NCBI RefSeq assembly: GCF_000293885.2
Contig: NZ_CP010945.1
Coordinates: forward strand, 5,166,001 to 5,230,000
Direction of reading: 5' to 3'
From: Pseudomonas fluorescens NCIMB 11764
GTDB taxonomy: Bacteria > Pseudomonadota > Gammaproteobacteria > Pseudomonadales > Pseudomonadaceae
DNA: 64,000 nucleotides
Shown: piece by piece, positions 1 through 10,195 of the stretch
How positions within the stretch are numbered: position 1 is the stretch's first letter
Layout: every line of letters begins with the position of its first letter
The notes under the pieces: generated by a model
Databases searched by the model: none
The model's input: only the letters and a program-made list of their open reading frames with translations
What the model was told of the DNA's origin: nothing
Position numbers and translations under genes: made by a program

Positions 1-1300
1 GCACATAGGAGCGCAGCATGTAGCGCTCCTGATTGTTGATGTTGGTTTCGGCGAACTCGAACGTTACGCTTTCACCGGCCAGTGCCCGGGCCACGTAGGC
101 TTCCAGCCGCTGATAATGTTGCTCGCTGTGCACCTCGCGCAGGCTCTGCCCGAGCATCACGCCGCGCGGCCAGCAGTACCATTCTTCGTAGACCTTGTTG
201 GTGAACTCGTAGACCAGATCGGCATTGAGGTAGGCGATCAGTGCCGGTACGTGGTCGGTGATCAGGCGAATCCAGCGCTCGCTTTCGCTCAGCGCTTCGG
301 CGTGCTGGTAGCGTTCGGTGATGTCGGTGAAGGTGTTGACGAAGCCGCCGGTGGGCAACGGATGGGTGCGGATTTCCAGGACCCGGCCATCGTAGAGGCG
401 CTGCTCGCATTCCTGCACCGGGCGCCCGTTGCCGTCTCGACTGGCCGGGGTCAACAGGTTCAACTCGCTGTCGGCGATCACTTCGGCGAACGGCCGATGC
501 GCCGCCACCGGCGCAAGGCCGCTGAGTTCAAGGAAGCGCCGGTTCCACAACTCCAGAATGCCGTCGGCGTTGACCATCGCCACGCCTTGGGACAGGTTGT
601 CGACCGCCCGTTGCAGCAAATGGGATTTCTGCGCCACCGCCTGCTCGCGGCGCACCGTTTCGCTGAGTTTGACGTCGGTAATGTCGGTGAACAGGATCAC
701 CCGCCCGCCCTCTTGCGTCGGCCGTTCACTGACTTGCAGCCAGCGACCGTCCTGCAATCGGAACAGCAGATTTTCGTCGGCCTGCCCGCGCGGTTCTTCG
801 GTGAACAGGCCGGTGGACAGCATCAGCCGCTTGACCTCAGCCAGGCGCATGCCGGCGTTGATCCGCACCCGACTGTTGCCCCAGAACGCCTTGAAGCGGC
901 TGTTGAACAGCACGATTCGCTGGTCGGCATCGAACAGTACAAAAGCGTCGGAAATGCTCTCGATGGCGTCGATCAGGTGTTGATGCGCGGTTTCTGCACG
1001 CAAGCGCGCTTCGCTGAGCAAATGATTGCCCGACTTGAGTTCGGCCATGGCCTGGTTCAAGGCGTCGGTGCGCTCACGCACCTGTTCGGCCAGCACCACC
1101 GAATGCTGGAACGCCGCGTACGGGTCGTTGCCGCGGGTGATACCGGATTCGATCCGTTCGATCAGCGCGCCATTGATGCGCTGCAGTTTCTGGTTTTCGT
1201 GTCGCAGGCTGGCGACTTGCGCCTGAAGCTCAACGATGTCCAGGGGACCGGCCTCGGGCAATGGCAACCCCGGTGAAGGTCTGGTTGATGTGCATGCCAT
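1..1300 (-). CDS. nahK: NahK-type PAS sensor histidine kinase, N-terminal part (runs off the left edge)
   Basis: About 433 residues are visible, and the kinase core lies outside the window. The N-terminus is helical and probably coiled coil (residues 20-105). It is followed by PAS-like modules at about 110-215 (DAIESISDAFVLFD), 235-345 (NLSQGVAMVNADG) and 350 to the edge. No membrane segment is seen, so the protein should be cytoplasmic. I chose the ATG at 1300 because GGAG stands 9 bases before it; this start overlaps the end of nosP by 71 bases. In-frame TTG codons at 1267 and 1261 are alternatives without a clear ribosome site. In P. aeruginosa the kinase NahK is encoded beside the heme protein NosP, and NO-bound NosP inhibits it. 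That role is inferred here from the same gene order. Confidence 0.85.
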   Translation of the reverse strand, partial: MACTSTRPSPGLPLPEAGPLDIVELQAQVASLRHENQKLQRINGALIERIESGITRGNDPYAAFQHSVVLAEQVRERTDALNQAMAELKSGNHLLSEARLRAETAHQHLIDAIESISDAFVLFDADQRIVLFNSRFKAFWGNSRVRINAGMRLAEVKRLMLSTGLFTEEPRGQADENLLFRLQDGRWLQVSERPTQEGGRVILFTDITDVKLSETVRREQAVAQKSHLLQRAVDNLSQGVAMVNADGILELWNRRFLELSGLAPVAAHRPFAEVIADSELNLLTPASRDGNGRPVQECEQRLYDGRVLEIRTHPLPTGGFVNTFTDITERYQHAEALSESERWIRLITDHVPALIAYLNADLVYEFTNKVYEEWYCWPRGVMLGQSLREVHSEQHYQRLEAYVARALAGESVTFEFAETNINNQERYMLRSYV

Positions 1301-2393
1301 TGAACTGTTCTCCATAGGTGTTGAAACCCATCACCCGCTGGTCCCGCAAAAACATGGCGATCTGCTCGAGGCTGCCGCCGTCTTCCAGTTCCAGACGCCT
1401 GAGAAAACAGTCGCAGCCGATGGTCAGCAACAGATCGCCGAGGCGGTCCTGCAAACCCTCGAACAGATTTTGCAGGTTCGGCAGCATCGGGCCGGGGGTC
1501 ATGACCGTGAGGACGATGCCGTTTTCCACCGCACAGTAGAAACTCAGGCTCAGGTCCGGATGAACCTGCTGGATTGCCCGTACGTAGTACTGATCGTTGA
1601 TCCGCACCGCCAGCGGGTGGGCGGCGAAGACTCGGTGATCGAGCTCGGCGACGGGCACGCCGATGTGCCGGGCGTACTCCTCGGCGGCGGGTTCGGCATT
1701 CAGTTCGAACACCCGGCGCGAAGCACTGTCGGCGCCAGTGACCACCAGTTTTTCCGCCCGCGGCAGGATGTGGTGGGTGGTGAAGACTTCGAAATCCAGC
1801 CAGGTGTTGACCAGCACCACCACCGCCGCGCCACTGTGAAACTCGCCATTAAAATAGACGTGGGTATGGGTCAGGTAATTGTCGTCGCCGGCCGAACCAC
1901 CGAAATGCGGGATGTCGCCCAACGCTGCGCTCAGCGCTGCGAGGACCATTTCTTCACGGCTGGACAAACCATCCAGCAGGGTCAGGGCAAAACTGTTGCC
2001 CTTGATCGGCGCCAGGGTGTTGCTGCGACAGCCACTGACCAGACGCTCGACCATTTGCTGGGCGTCGATCAGGCTGAATCGCTCCATCTCGTCGATCAGT
2101 TCGGCGTCGATGGAAAAATGCCGATGGTCGAACCCCACTGCCGTCACGCAGTTGCGACCGTAGCCCAGCGGGGTGATTTCACCGGCGCTGGTGCAGCCAA
2201 CCAGGCGAATACCGCCGAAGCTTTGTTGCAAGGCCTGACCCAGCGCCTGCAAGTCGTACTCGGCGGAACAGAAAAACAACACGAACCCCAAATGCGGATG
2301 CAACAGTTGCCGCGCCAGTTCTTGAGCCACCTGTTCGGCATCGGTCGACTGAGACATTGCACTGACGACACCTTCGCTCTGGACCTGCTGCAT
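1230..2393 (-). CDS. nosP: FIST-domain nitric oxide sensing protein NosP
   Basis: 387 residues. A FIST domain (about residues 35-230; RLVGCTSAGEITPLGYG, GGSAGDDN) is followed by a FIST_C domain (about 235-375). There is no signal peptide or membrane segment. FIST proteins of this type are heme-based NO sensors that control a co-encoded histidine kinase and through it biofilm dispersal. The start ATG has GGGAGG five bases upstream. The 3' end overlaps the nahK-like kinase, which suggests translational coupling in a two-gene operon. The heme ligand cannot be assigned by eye. The family call is firm; the NosP call rests on length and on the kinase neighbour. Confidence 0.85.
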   Translation of the reverse strand: MQQVQSEGVVSAMSQSTDAEQVAQELARQLLHPHLGFVLFFCSAEYDLQALGQALQQSFGGIRLVGCTSAGEITPLGYGRNCVTAVGFDHRHFSIDAELIDEMERFSLIDAQQMVERLVSGCRSNTLAPIKGNSFALTLLDGLSSREEMVLAALSAALGDIPHFGGSAGDDNYLTHTHVYFNGEFHSGAAVVVLVNTWLDFEVFTTHHILPRAEKLVVTGADSASRRVFELNAEPAAEEYARHIGVPVAELDHRVFAAHPLAVRINDQYYVRAIQQVHPDLSLSFYCAVENGIVLTVMTPGPMLPNLQNLFEGLQDRLGDLLLTIGCDCFLRRLELEDGGSLEQIAMFLRDQRVMGFNTYGEQFNGMHINQTFTGVAIARGRSPGHR

Positions 2394-2527
2394 CGTCGCC
2401 TCCCGCAGGTGCGCATGTATGAGGTTGGAGTGTACGAAGGCCAGGGGCTGCCACGTATGCTACTTGGGTAGCGGTCAGGCGGTTCGATGGGATGAGAGTC
2501 GGACATCAAAGGCTGGTGGCTGACACA

Positions 2528-2645
2528 TTTGTGGCGAGGGAGCTTGCTCCCGCTGGACTGCGAAGCAGGCCCGGAACCGGCCGATGCGCGACCAGAACCA
2601 GGGTCGCTTCGCGCCCCAGCGGGAGCAAGCTCCCTCACCACAGAT
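2528..2645. repeat. REPIN (inverted pair of REP sequences)
   Basis: The left element at 2528-2555 contains GAGGGAGCTTGCTCCC, itself a palindrome. An inverted copy lies at 2617-2645, with about 60 bases between. The pair sits between the start of nosP and the end of the porin gene. This is the 'GAGGGAGCTTGCTCCCGCTGG' sequence type, different from the other REPINs in the window. Confidence 0.85.
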
Positions 2646-2663
2646 GATCTACATCGCCAGCGG

Positions 2664-3848
2664 TTACCAGGTCAGCACCGCCCCCACTGCAAAGGTGTCG
2701 GTGTCTTCGTTCTGCGCGCTGGTGTCGTGACCGTTGATTTCGAACTGGTTGTACTCGGCCACCAGCTTCAGGTTGTCGTTGACGTCATGGAACAGCGCAA
2801 TGCCACGAGTCTCGTAGTCTGCGCCGCTGCCGACCACGCCGTTGCCATCGTCCTTGGTCTTGCCGTAGGACAAGGCCAGGCGGTTTTTCCCCAGTTTGTA
2901 GGAGCCCTGCAACAGGTAACCGTCACTGTCGACGTTGCGCAACGTCGGTTCGCCGGCGTTATTGGTGAAGAACGGGTTGATGCCCTTGGCCTGGAAGCCG
3001 GAACCGGTCAGCGACAACCTGCCCATTTTCGCTTGAACGCCATAGCCGACGCCTTTGGAGGTGACGGACTGCACCGTGGAGTCGGTGTTGTCCGACGTCT
3101 GGTAGCTGCCGTTGACCCAGCTGTAAATCTTCGCTCCGGCGACGTCGAACTGATAGGTGATCTCGCTCTCGGTCCGCGGGTTCTCCTGATAAGCCTTGCC
3201 CGTCGGGCTGCTGTCGTTGGTGTCCACCGGGTCCATGATCCCCACCGCCACCCGCAAGCCGTCCATCACCGGGGTGCGATAGGTGATCTGCGAGGTCGGG
3301 AACGGGTACGGATAACCGCTGCCGATGTTGCCGAACGACACCCCGCCACCATCCACCAGCCCCAGGGTATCGCTGACCTGACCGTAACCGGCGAGCAATT
3401 CATCGAGCAGGATGTTGGAACGGGCAAACAGGCCGAAGTCCTTGCCGATCAGCACTTCACCCCATTCAGGGTTGGCCACCGTGCCGTAGAACTGCCGCAC
3501 ATCGATAGCCGTGTCGGTGCCGTTGGTTTCGCTGTCGTTGATCGTCACCCAGAACGACGCCCGGGCGCCGAGCTTGAGATCATCGACCTGCTTGCCCATG
3601 TTGAAGCCCAGGTAGTTGGGCAGAAAGCCCATTTTGACCCGCGCCTGTCGACGATCGTATTGATCACCGGCACGGTCCACATCACTGTTCACGTAAAACG
3701 CGTTGATATAGCCGTCGGTGGAAAATGTGGTCTGGTCCTTGTCGTACAGCATGATCTCGGCTTCGGCCATTGAGCTCAAACCGAGGGTCGACAGGCCGGC
3801 GATCAAGGCTGGCAAGTAACGATGCTTGAAATTCTTATTGTTGTGCAT
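2664..3848 (-). CDS. Outer-membrane porin
   Basis: 394 residues with a signal peptide (about 1-30, ending SSMAEA). The rest is a run of alternating polar/hydrophobic strands rich in G, Y, N and D, and the chain ends in an aromatic residue (LTW), as expected for a Gram-negative trimeric porin of 16 strands. Local features are YINAFYVNSDVDR near the N-terminus and an internal loop GSGYPYPFPTSQ. The start is supported by GGAG six bases upstream. It lies upstream of, and on the same strand as, nosP, but a REPIN separates them. The TauE/SafE exporter gene lies just upstream, so a role in sulfur or organic-anion passage is possible but only inferred. The substrate is unknown. Confidence 0.85.
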   Translation of the reverse strand: MHNNKNFKHRYLPALIAGLSTLGLSSMAEAEIMLYDKDQTTFSTDGYINAFYVNSDVDRAGDQYDRRQARVKMGFLPNYLGFNMGKQVDDLKLGARASFWVTINDSETNGTDTAIDVRQFYGTVANPEWGEVLIGKDFGLFARSNILLDELLAGYGQVSDTLGLVDGGGVSFGNIGSGYPYPFPTSQITYRTPVMDGLRVAVGIMDPVDTNDSSPTGKAYQENPRTESEITYQFDVAGAKIYSWVNGSYQTSDNTDSTVQSVTSKGVGYGVQAKMGRLSLTGSGFQAKGINPFFTNNAGEPTLRNVDSDGYLLQGSYKLGKNRLALSYGKTKDDGNGVVGSGADYETRGIALFHDVNDNLKLVAEYNQFEINGHDTSAQNEDTDTFAVGAVLTW

Positions 3849-4023
3849 GACGCGCTCCGCAGCGGGGGACTGGATGTCGGAGGCGATTATCGAAAGCTGA
3901 CCGGCGGCGTCATACGCTGCCTTGGAGGGGGTATTGAAGTGCTTTGGCGTGGCGGGTGGAGTGCAGCAAATTCGGCGTAAGACCGGGCCACGACGAGGGC
4001 CCGGAACTTAGGGTGTAAGACCG

Positions 4024-4848
4024 TTAGACACCCGCTCTGAACAGCATGTAGGCCGCGACCACGACGCAGACGCTGGCGAAGCCGACCTGCAGGACCCTGG
4101 CCGGGACTCGGGCGCACAGCTGTCGGCCAATGATCATGCCGACCACGCTTGCAATGATGAATGCCACGCCCAGGCCATCGATCCGCACCCCGGCATGAAA
4201 CGCACCGATCACGCCGATGGCGGAAATCAGGCTGATCACCATCAGGGACGTCGCCACAATCCCGCGCATCTGCACATCGGTCAGTTGCTTGAACGCCGGG
4301 ACGATCAGGAACCCGCCGCCGACCCCGAGCAACCCGGAAACCACACCGGTCACCGCGCCGAGTGCGGCCAGGGTCGCGGTGCATTTGGCGGTCCAGGAAA
4401 AGCGTCCGGTCTGTTGATCGAGCATGCAGTTTTTCTGGCCCCAGTTGGCGTGCCCGTGGTCGCTCGGGCCTTCGTCCTGGCGCTCGCGGCGCAGCATCCG
4501 CCAGGCCACCATGACCATCAGCAGGCTGAACAGAATCATCAGGATCTTTTCCGGCAACTGATGGGCGAAGTAGATGCCGACCGGGGAAAAAATCGCCCCC
4601 AGCAATGCAATCAACAGCGCTGCGCGATAACGCACCAAACCATGGCGCAACCCGTCAATCGCCCCGACCGCCGCCGCGCTCCCCACCGCAAACAAGGCGA
4701 CGGGTGCCGCCTGAGTCATGGTCAGACCCAACCCCAGCACCAGGGCCGGAACCGCAAGAATGCCGCCACCGGCACCGGTCAAGCCGAGGACCAGGCCCAT
4801 GACCACACCAAAAAAACTTGCCAGCAACATAGAACGCTCGTAATCCAT
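4024..4848 (-). CDS. TauE/SafE-family sulfite/organosulfur exporter
   Basis: 274 residues with eight or so hydrophobic segments in two halves. Each half carries a glycine-rich motif typical of the family (GLTGAGGGILAVPAL at about 23-37; GLLGVGGGFLIVPAF at about 175-190). A central hydrophilic loop (about 120-150) contains a His/Cys-bearing stretch. Family members export sulfite, sulfoacetate or related anions. The divergent neighbour is an ETHE1-type persulfide dioxygenase whose product is sulfite, so removal of sulfite made during sulfide oxidation is the natural reading. The ATG at 4830 is a possible alternative start; neither start has a strong ribosome site. Confidence 0.85.
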   Translation of the reverse strand: MDYERSMLLASFFGVVMGLVLGLTGAGGGILAVPALVLGLGLTMTQAAPVALFAVGSAAAVGAIDGLRHGLVRYRAALLIALLGAIFSPVGIYFAHQLPEKILMILFSLLMVMVAWRMLRRERQDEGPSDHGHANWGQKNCMLDQQTGRFSWTAKCTATLAALGAVTGVVSGLLGVGGGFLIVPAFKQLTDVQMRGIVATSLMVISLISAIGVIGAFHAGVRIDGLGVAFIIASVVGMIIGRQLCARVPARVLQVGFASVCVVVAAYMLFRAGV

Positions 4849-4991
4849 GACAAAAGCCGGGAACGCCCGGTATCGATGACTGACAGGATAGAACCCGCGC
4901 AGCTTTTTACATCAATTGAATTGTTGTAGGGCTGGTCAGCGCAGGGAAATTGACACTACCCTCAAGGCTTGTCCCAAAAGAAACGGCCACC

Positions 4992-5855
4992 ATGCCCGCC
5001 TTGATTGAAGCCTTCCTCGACCCTGCCTCGTCGACCTACAGTTACGTGATCTACGAAGCCGACGGCGGCCCGTGTGCGATCGTCGACCCGGTGCTCGACT
5101 ACAACCCGGCCGCCGGACGCACCGCCACCACCCAGGCCGATAAAATCATCGCTTTCGTGGGTGAACATCAGCTACAGGTGCAATGGCTGCTGGAAACCCA
5201 CGCCCATGCCGATCACTTGTCCGCCGCGCCGTATCTGCGCCGGAAGCTGGGCGGCAGAATTGCGATTGGCCAGTCGATCAGCAAGGTTCAGGGGGTGTTC
5301 AAAAGCCTGTTCAATCTTGAACCGGAATTTGCGGTGGACGGTTCGCAATTCGATCATCTGTTCGCCCCGGACGAATCGTTCATGATCGGAAACCTCAAGG
5401 CCAAGGCCCTGCATGTGCCCGGTCATACCCCGGCGGACATGGCCTATCTGATCGGCAACAGCATCATTCTGGTGGGCGATACCTTGTTCATGCCGGATGT
5501 CGGCACCGCGCGCTGCGACTTCCCCGGCGGCAATGCCAGCCAGTTGTTTGCCTCGATCCAGAAGTTGCTGGCGTTTCCGGCCAGCGTGCGGCTCTACGTT
5601 TGTCACGACTATCCGCCTGAAACGCGCGAGCCCCAATGCCAGACCACGGTCGGCGAACAGCGCAAGCGCAACATCCACGTTCACGACGGCATCGACGAAG
5701 CCGCGTTCGTTGCGATGCGCACCCAGCGGGATGCGGGGTTGGGCATGCCGACGCTGTTGCTGCCGGTGATTCAGGTGAACGTGCGGGCGGGGCATTTTCC
5801 GCCGGCTGAAGAGAATGGCGTCATATACCTGAAGATCCCGATCAACAAGCTCTGA
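4992..5855 (+). CDS. ETHE1/Blh-like persulfide dioxygenase (MBL fold)
   Basis: 287 residues. The metallo-beta-lactamase fold shows THAHADH at about residue 72, the iron-binding stretch HVPGHTPAD at about 147, GDTLF at about 170 and YVCHDYPP at about 210. This matches non-heme iron sulfur dioxygenases that oxidise glutathione persulfide to sulfite. I start it at the ATG at 4992, where the conserved MPALIEAFLDPASSTYSY begins. An in-frame TTG at 4950 would add 14 residues but lies in the promoter region. It is divergent from the TauE/SafE gene, giving a sulfide oxidation plus sulfite export pair. No separate regulator is visible here. Confidence 0.9.
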   Translation: MPALIEAFLDPASSTYSYVIYEADGGPCAIVDPVLDYNPAAGRTATTQADKIIAFVGEHQLQVQWLLETHAHADHLSAAPYLRRKLGGRIAIGQSISKVQGVFKSLFNLEPEFAVDGSQFDHLFAPDESFMIGNLKAKALHVPGHTPADMAYLIGNSIILVGDTLFMPDVGTARCDFPGGNASQLFASIQKLLAFPASVRLYVCHDYPPETREPQCQTTVGEQRKRNIHVHDGIDEAAFVAMRTQRDAGLGMPTLLLPVIQVNVRAGHFPPAEENGVIYLKIPINKL

Positions 5856-5862
5856 AAATCAT

Positions 5863-5949
5863 AATCAAAGAATCGCAGGCTCCTGCAGGATTCGGTGTCA
5901 CGGCGTATACCGTCAATGTAGGAGCGGCGAAGCCTGCGATCCTTTGATT
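5863..5949. repeat. REPIN between convergent genes, possible bidirectional terminator
   Basis: Inverted arms at 5863-5881 and 5931-5949 (AATCAAAGAATCGCAGGCT and its complement) match at 18 of 19 positions. The element fills the whole gap between the dioxygenase stop at 5855 and the bkdR stop at 5951. It belongs to the GTAGGAGC...GCCTGCGATC sequence type, also seen at 28043-28133. Confidence 0.85.
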
Positions 5950-5950
5950 T

Positions 5951-6439
5951 TCAATTGGCCAGTGTCAACCCATTCGCCGGCAACGGCAGCGCGGTTTTAT
6001 AACGCACCTGCTTCAGCGCAAAGCTCGAACGGATGTTGGCCACGCCGGGAACCTTGGTGAGGAAGTCCATCATGAAGCGTTCCAGCGACTGAATGGTCGG
6101 CACCAGCACCCGGATCAGATAATCCGGATCGCCTGCCATCAAATAGCACTCCATCACTTCCGGGCGATCCGAGATCGCTTCCTCGAAATGCTGCAACGCC
6201 TCCTCCACCTGTTTTTCCAGGCTGACGTGAATGAACACATTCACATGCAGCCCCAGCAGATCGGCGTCCAGCAGCGTCACTTGCTCGCGAATCAGGCCCA
6301 ATTCTTCCATCGCCTTGACCCGGTTGAAGCACGGCGTCGGCGACAGGTTAACCGAGCGAGCAAGGTCAGCGTTGGTGATGCGGGCGTTCTCCTGGAGGCT
6401 GTTGAGAATGCCGATGTCGGTACGGTCCAGTTTGCGCAT
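5951..6439 (-). CDS. bkdR: Lrp/AsnC-family regulator BkdR
   Basis: 162 residues. A helix-turn-helix occupies about 5-60 ([34 protein letters not shown]), followed by an AsnC ligand-binding domain at about 68-145 with the family signature [14 protein letters not shown]. BkdR is the positive regulator of the bkd operon in Pseudomonas and responds to branched-chain amino acids. It is divergent from bkdA1 across 185 bases, exactly the known arrangement. Size and sequence match the Pseudomonas protein closely. Confidence 0.95.
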   Translation of the reverse strand: MRKLDRTDIGILNSLQENARITNADLARSVNLSPTPCFNRVKAMEELGLIREQVTLLDADLLGLHVNVFIHVSLEKQVEEALQHFEEAISDRPEVMECYLMAGDPDYLIRVLVPTIQSLERFMMDFLTKVPGVANIRSSFALKQVRYKTALPLPANGLTLAN

Positions 6440-7860
<1,421 letters not shown>

Positions 7861-7861
7861 C

Positions 7862-8920
7862 ATGAACGATCACAACAATAAAATCGAGTTGGAAACCGCC
7901 ATGACCACGACCACCATGACCATGATCCAGGCCCTGCGCTCGGCCATGGATGTGATGCTTGAGCGTGACGACAACGTCGTGGTGTTCGGCCAGGACGTGG
8001 GCTATTTCGGTGGCGTGTTCCGCTGCACCGAAGGCTTGCAGAACAAGTACGGCACTTCTCGCGTATTCGACGCGCCGATCTCCGAAAGCGGCATCGTCGG
8101 TGTTGCCGTGGGCATGGGCGCTTACGGTTTGCGCCCGGTGGCCGAAATCCAGTTCGCCGATTACGTCTACCCGGCGTCGGACCAGATCATTTCCGAAGCC
8201 GCCCGCCTGCGTTATCGCTCGGCCGGCGAGTTCACCGCACCGATGACCCTGCGCATGCCTTGCGGCGGCGGCATCTACGGTGGCCAGACCCACAGCCAAA
8301 GTATCGAGGCGATGTTCACTCAAGTCTGCGGCTTGCGCACGGTCATGCCGTCCAACCCGTACGACGCCAAAGGCTTGCTGATCGCCTCCATCGAAAACGA
8401 TGACCCGGTGATCTTCCTTGAGCCGAAACGCCTGTACAACGGCCCGTTCGATGGCCACCACGAACGTCCCGTCACCCCGTGGTCGAAACACCCGGCTGCG
8501 CAAGTGCCGGACGGTTACTACACCGTACCGCTGGACGTGGCCGCCATCACCCGTCCGGGCAAGGACGTGACCATCCTGACTTATGGCACTACGGTCTACG
8601 TATCGCAAGTCGCCGCTGAAGAAACCGGGATCGACGCTGAAGTCATCGACCTGCGCAGCCTGTGGCCACTGGACCTGGAAACCATCGTCAAGTCGGTGAA
8701 GAAAACCGGCCGTTGCGTGGTCGTTCACGAAGCCACCCGTACTTGCGGCTTCGGCGCCGAACTGGTCGCCCTGGTGCAAGAGCATTGCTTCCATCACCTG
8801 GAAGCGCCGATCGAACGCGTCACCGGCTGGGACACCCCCTACCCGCACGCGCAAGAGTGGGCGTATTTCCCTGGTCCGTCCCGGGTGGGCGCGGCGTTGA
8901 AACGGGTCATGGAGGTCTGA
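7862..8920 (+). CDS. bkdA2: Branched-chain 2-keto acid dehydrogenase E1 beta subunit
   Basis: 352 residues. It has the transketolase pyrimidine-binding domain (about 18-195; VVFGQDVGYFGGVFR, ISESGIVGVAVGMGAYG) and a C-terminal transketolase domain (about 215-340; VIDLRSLWPLDLETI, VVHEATRTCGFGAE). It forms the alpha2beta2 E1 with BkdA1. ATG at 7862 keeps the extended N-terminus seen in Pseudomonas. A second ATG at 7902 begins the conserved core and is the alternative. The stop directly abuts the ATG of bkdB (TGAATG), implying coupled translation. Confidence 0.97.
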   Translation: MNDHNNKIELETAMTTTTMTMIQALRSAMDVMLERDDNVVVFGQDVGYFGGVFRCTEGLQNKYGTSRVFDAPISESGIVGVAVGMGAYGLRPVAEIQFADYVYPASDQIISEAARLRYRSAGEFTAPMTLRMPCGGGIYGGQTHSQSIEAMFTQVCGLRTVMPSNPYDAKGLLIASIENDDPVIFLEPKRLYNGPFDGHHERPVTPWSKHPAAQVPDGYYTVPLDVAAITRPGKDVTILTYGTTVYVSQVAAEETGIDAEVIDLRSLWPLDLETIVKSVKKTGRCVVVHEATRTCGFGAELVALVQEHCFHHLEAPIERVTGWDTPYPHAQEWAYFPGPSRVGAALKRVMEV

Positions 8921-10192
8921 ATGGGCACGCACGTTATTAAAATGCCGGACATTGGCGAAGGCATTGCAGAAGTTGAACTGTCGGTGTGGCACGTCAAGGT
9001 CGGCGACATGGTCGTCGAAGATCAGGTGCTGGCCGATGTAATGACCGACAAGGCGATGGTCGACATTCCTTCGCCGGTGCACGGCAAGGTGATCGCGCTG
9101 GGCGGTGTGCCCGGCGAAGTCATGGCGGTGGGCAGCGTCCTGATCAGCATTGAAGTCGAAGGCGCGGGCAATGTTAAAGAGTCGGCTCAGCCTGTGGCTG
9201 CTGCCGTAAAAGAAGCACCGGCGCCGAAAGTCGAAGCCGTTGTGGAAAGCAAACCAGCCCCTGCTGTGGCGCCACGAGCAGCCGTATGCCAAGGCCCGAT
9301 GGTGGCTCGCGAAGCCGATGAACGCCCGTTGGCGTCCCCGGCCGTACGCAAACATGCCCTTGATCTCGGCATCCAGTTGCGTCTGGTGCGTGGCACCGGC
9401 CCTGCCGGTCGCGTGCTGCACGAAGACCTCGAGGCCTATCTGGCGCAAGGTCAGTCGAATGCATCGACCGCCACTGCCGCATACGCACAGCGCAACGACG
9501 AAGAACAAATCCCGGTCATCGGCATGCGTCGCAAGATTGCCCAGCGCATGCAGGACGCCACGCAACGCGCTGCCCACTTCAGTTATGTCGAAGAAATCGA
9601 TGTCACGGCCGTGGAAGAGTTGCGCGCACACCTGAATGAAAAACACGGCGCGACCCGGGGCAAGTTGACACTGCTGCCGTTCCTCGTCCGTGCGCTGGTC
9701 GTCGCCCTGCGCGACTTCCCGCAGATCAATGCCCGTTACGACGACGAAGCCCAGGTCATCACCCGCCTCGGCGCGGTGCATGTGGGCATCGCCACCCAGG
9801 CCGACATCGGCTTGATGGTGCCGGTGGTGCGTCACGCTGAAGCTCGCAGTTTGTGGGACAACGCTCAGGAAATCTCCCGCTTGGCCACCGCCGCGCGCAC
9901 TGGCAAGGCCGCCCGCGATGAACTGTCCGGCTCGAGCATTACCCTGACCAGTCTCGGCGCGTTGGGCGGGATCGTCAGTACGCCAGTGCTGAACCTGCCG
10001 GAAGTGGCAATCGTCGGCGTCAACAAAATCGTCGAACGCCCGATGGTCGTCAAAGGCCAGATCGTGATCCGCAAGATGATGAACCTCTCCAGTTCCTTCG
10101 ATCATCGCGTGGTCGATGGCATGGACGCGGCGCAATTCATCCAGGCCGTGCGTGGCCTGCTCGAACAACCCGCCACCCTGTTCGTGGAGTAA
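8921..10192 (+). CDS. bkdB: Lipoamide acyltransferase (E2) of the branched-chain keto acid dehydrogenase complex
   Basis: 423 residues in the usual E2 order. One lipoyl domain (1-80) carries the lipoylated lysine in DKAMVDI (K44). A Pro/Ala/Lys-rich linker (85-130) leads to a peripheral subunit-binding domain (about 135-172; SPAVRKHALDLGI), a second linker, and the catalytic acyltransferase domain (195-423) with the DHRVVDG signature at 394-400. It transfers branched acyl groups to CoA and forms the complex core. The lpdV ribosome site GGAG overlaps the end of this gene. Confidence 0.97.
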   Translation: MGTHVIKMPDIGEGIAEVELSVWHVKVGDMVVEDQVLADVMTDKAMVDIPSPVHGKVIALGGVPGEVMAVGSVLISIEVEGAGNVKESAQPVAAAVKEAPAPKVEAVVESKPAPAVAPRAAVCQGPMVAREADERPLASPAVRKHALDLGIQLRLVRGTGPAGRVLHEDLEAYLAQGQSNASTATAAYAQRNDEEQIPVIGMRRKIAQRMQDATQRAAHFSYVEEIDVTAVEELRAHLNEKHGATRGKLTLLPFLVRALVVALRDFPQINARYDDEAQVITRLGAVHVGIATQADIGLMVPVVRHAEARSLWDNAQEISRLATAARTGKAARDELSGSSITLTSLGALGGIVSTPVLNLPEVAIVGVNKIVERPMVVKGQIVIRKMMNLSSSFDHRVVDGMDAAQFIQAVRGLLEQPATLFVE

Positions 10193-10195
10193 GAC

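Noticed and set aside
116..1276. 386-residue plus-strand frame over the nahK region
   Set aside because: The minus strand gives a coherent PAS-containing kinase; the plus-strand product has no family character.
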